Source: Todiramphus chloris collaris (taxonomy: Eukaryota; Chordata; Aves; Coraciiformes; Alcedinidae). Taken from it: 64,000 nt of DNA. The stretch lies in contig JANVCC010000030.1 of the NCBI GenBank assembly GCA_025345505.1, forward strand, positions 14,084,006 through 14,148,005, read 5' to 3'. This document shows positions 62,821 through 64,000 of the stretch, piece after piece. Position numbers and translations under genes: made by a program. Every line of letters begins with the position of its first letter. Within the stretch, counting starts at the first letter, position 1. The notes beneath the pieces were generated by a model, which was not told the DNA's origin, ran no database searches, and worked only from the letters and a program-made list of their open reading frames with translations.

Positions 62821-64000
62821 CTGGACAGAGGACACAGAGCACAGCTGTTACCCACAGAGTTCACTTGTAAGAACCTAAGTGATCACAGATACTTTCCTCA
62901 AAAAGCAAACTGGGCTTCCTTTAAAGATAAAGGAAACAGGGAGCACTCTCCTGCATCCTGAGCCTAGATCCCCACTGCTGAATTCCACCACACACTGTAA
63001 CCCCCACTGTGTGTGGATCAAGCTCCATGTTCAAACTCATTTGTTATCAATCTTGCCACCCCCACTGTGCAGCAGGGCTTGAAACCTCATTGCTATAGTG
63101 CTTAAGAACATTTGATTTCTAGTCTATGCAGTGGCTAAATTAGCTTATTTGTTCTTGTCCTTCACCTCCTGCACCCTCATGGTACATACTCCCAACTTAT
63201 TTATAGGGAGCTATCGTATTTCTTGGCAGACATCATGTTACTAGACCACGACCTGAACTCTTCTAGTCCTTTCATATCTATATTCTCTGTTCCCCAGCCA
63301 TCCTGTTGGCCTTTTTTCTATGCCTGCTTCAGTCCAAGGCTTACCCTGAAGACAAGCAACCAGACCTTTACAGGGTATTACAGACAAAACCTTGCTACTG
63401 CCTTGTCTAATGTCATTGACACTCCCCTTTCTCAGCTGCCTGCCTGCCCCAGTCAATCTCAGCTGATGGGATCCCTGTTTGTGGCACAGTCCCCACAGAT
63501 ATGACTTACTGTCCTACAACTGTTGAATTTCATCTTTTTTTTCATTACCTTAGTTCTCATGGTCATTCTGTCTTTTTTTGTGGGGTTTTTTTTTTTTTTC
63601 ATTCCAATATTCCACTCTGCCTCTGGAATCCTCTGGTTATCCAGATGCATTAAGGATGTTAGTGATCACACTTCAACCTTGCCTCCTGCCTATTGCAAAC
63701 CATAGAATTTCCCCAATTGCTCTGTCAGTCTGCTTTGCTGGGCTTCACATTTCAAACCAGAATGCCTCAGTGAACCGTTCCCCTTGGTATGGAACTTCTG
63801 GAGCCAACTGCCTGAAGACAGACATTCCTGACAAGAGCCTGAGCACCAGGGACAGAAATTCCTGCCTGACCTCCAGAACATTGAGGCAGCTGATCTGATT
63901 ACAACTCTGGTGCACTTATCTTCTGCTGGAGTACAGGTGCAATAATAAAGAGAAGACCAGAAGATGAAGCACATAAACCTCGTGAGCTGTTCTTTTGCCT
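62821..64000 (-). other. DYNLT2B: DYNLT2B intron sequence
   Basis: Follows from the exon at 62820-62757 needing upstream exons. It contains T-rich runs near 63540-63600. No exon or repeat family was recognised. Confidence 0.6.

Noticed and set aside
63690-63974. 94-codon minus-strand open frame at the right edge, tested as an upstream DYNLT2B exon
   Set aside because: Its sequence does not resemble the Tctex-type light chain, and it contains no segment matching the part preceding MAARCFWD.

Overview
The window is vertebrate nuclear DNA, almost certainly from a bird. The genes are split by short GT-AG introns, promoters sit in CpG islands, the only recognisable transposons are CR1-type LINE fragments, and gene content and order match the human 3q29 block TFRC - SLC51A - PCYT1A - DYNLT2B. 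There are no prokaryotic features. Exon limits below were derived by hand from reading frame, splice sites and phase. For three genes they join without a gap into proteins of the expected length.

Layout. 1-3.5 kb: GC-rich CpG island with a diverged 30-bp minisatellite and a 100-N assembly gap; possibly the promoter of the next gene leftward (TNK2 in mammals), not proven. 3.5-19.6 kb, minus strand: TFRC (transferrin receptor 1), complete, 774 codons in 18 coding exons, with a 2.7-kb 3' UTR carrying five iron-responsive elements and a CpG promoter with a CCAAT-box array. 19.7-31.3 kb: mostly gene-free, with a broken CR1 reverse-transcriptase fragment at 28.2-29.3 kb and a CR1 tail at 26.4 kb. 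31.4-34.0 kb, minus strand: a gene I do not recognise, coding for a predicted 146-residue two-helix membrane protein with a Cys/His-rich tail. 34.4-37.6 kb, plus strand: SLC51A (organic solute transporter alpha), complete, ten exons, 360 codons. 39-60.4 kb, minus strand: PCYT1A (CTP:phosphocholine cytidylyltransferase alpha), complete coding region of eight exons, exactly 367 codons, behind a 7-kb first intron and a CpG island. 61.7-64 kb, minus strand: the last two coding exons of DYNLT2B (dynein-2 light chain), whose 5' part lies beyond the window.

The genes do not form a pathway. TFRC imports transferrin iron and is controlled through its mRNA by IRP proteins; SLC51A exports bile acids and steroids; PCYT1A sets the rate of phosphatidylcholine synthesis; DYNLT2B serves ciliary transport. 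The most interesting item is the unrecognised membrane-protein gene. It occupies the slot held by ZDHHC19 in mammals and lies head-to-head with SLC51A.
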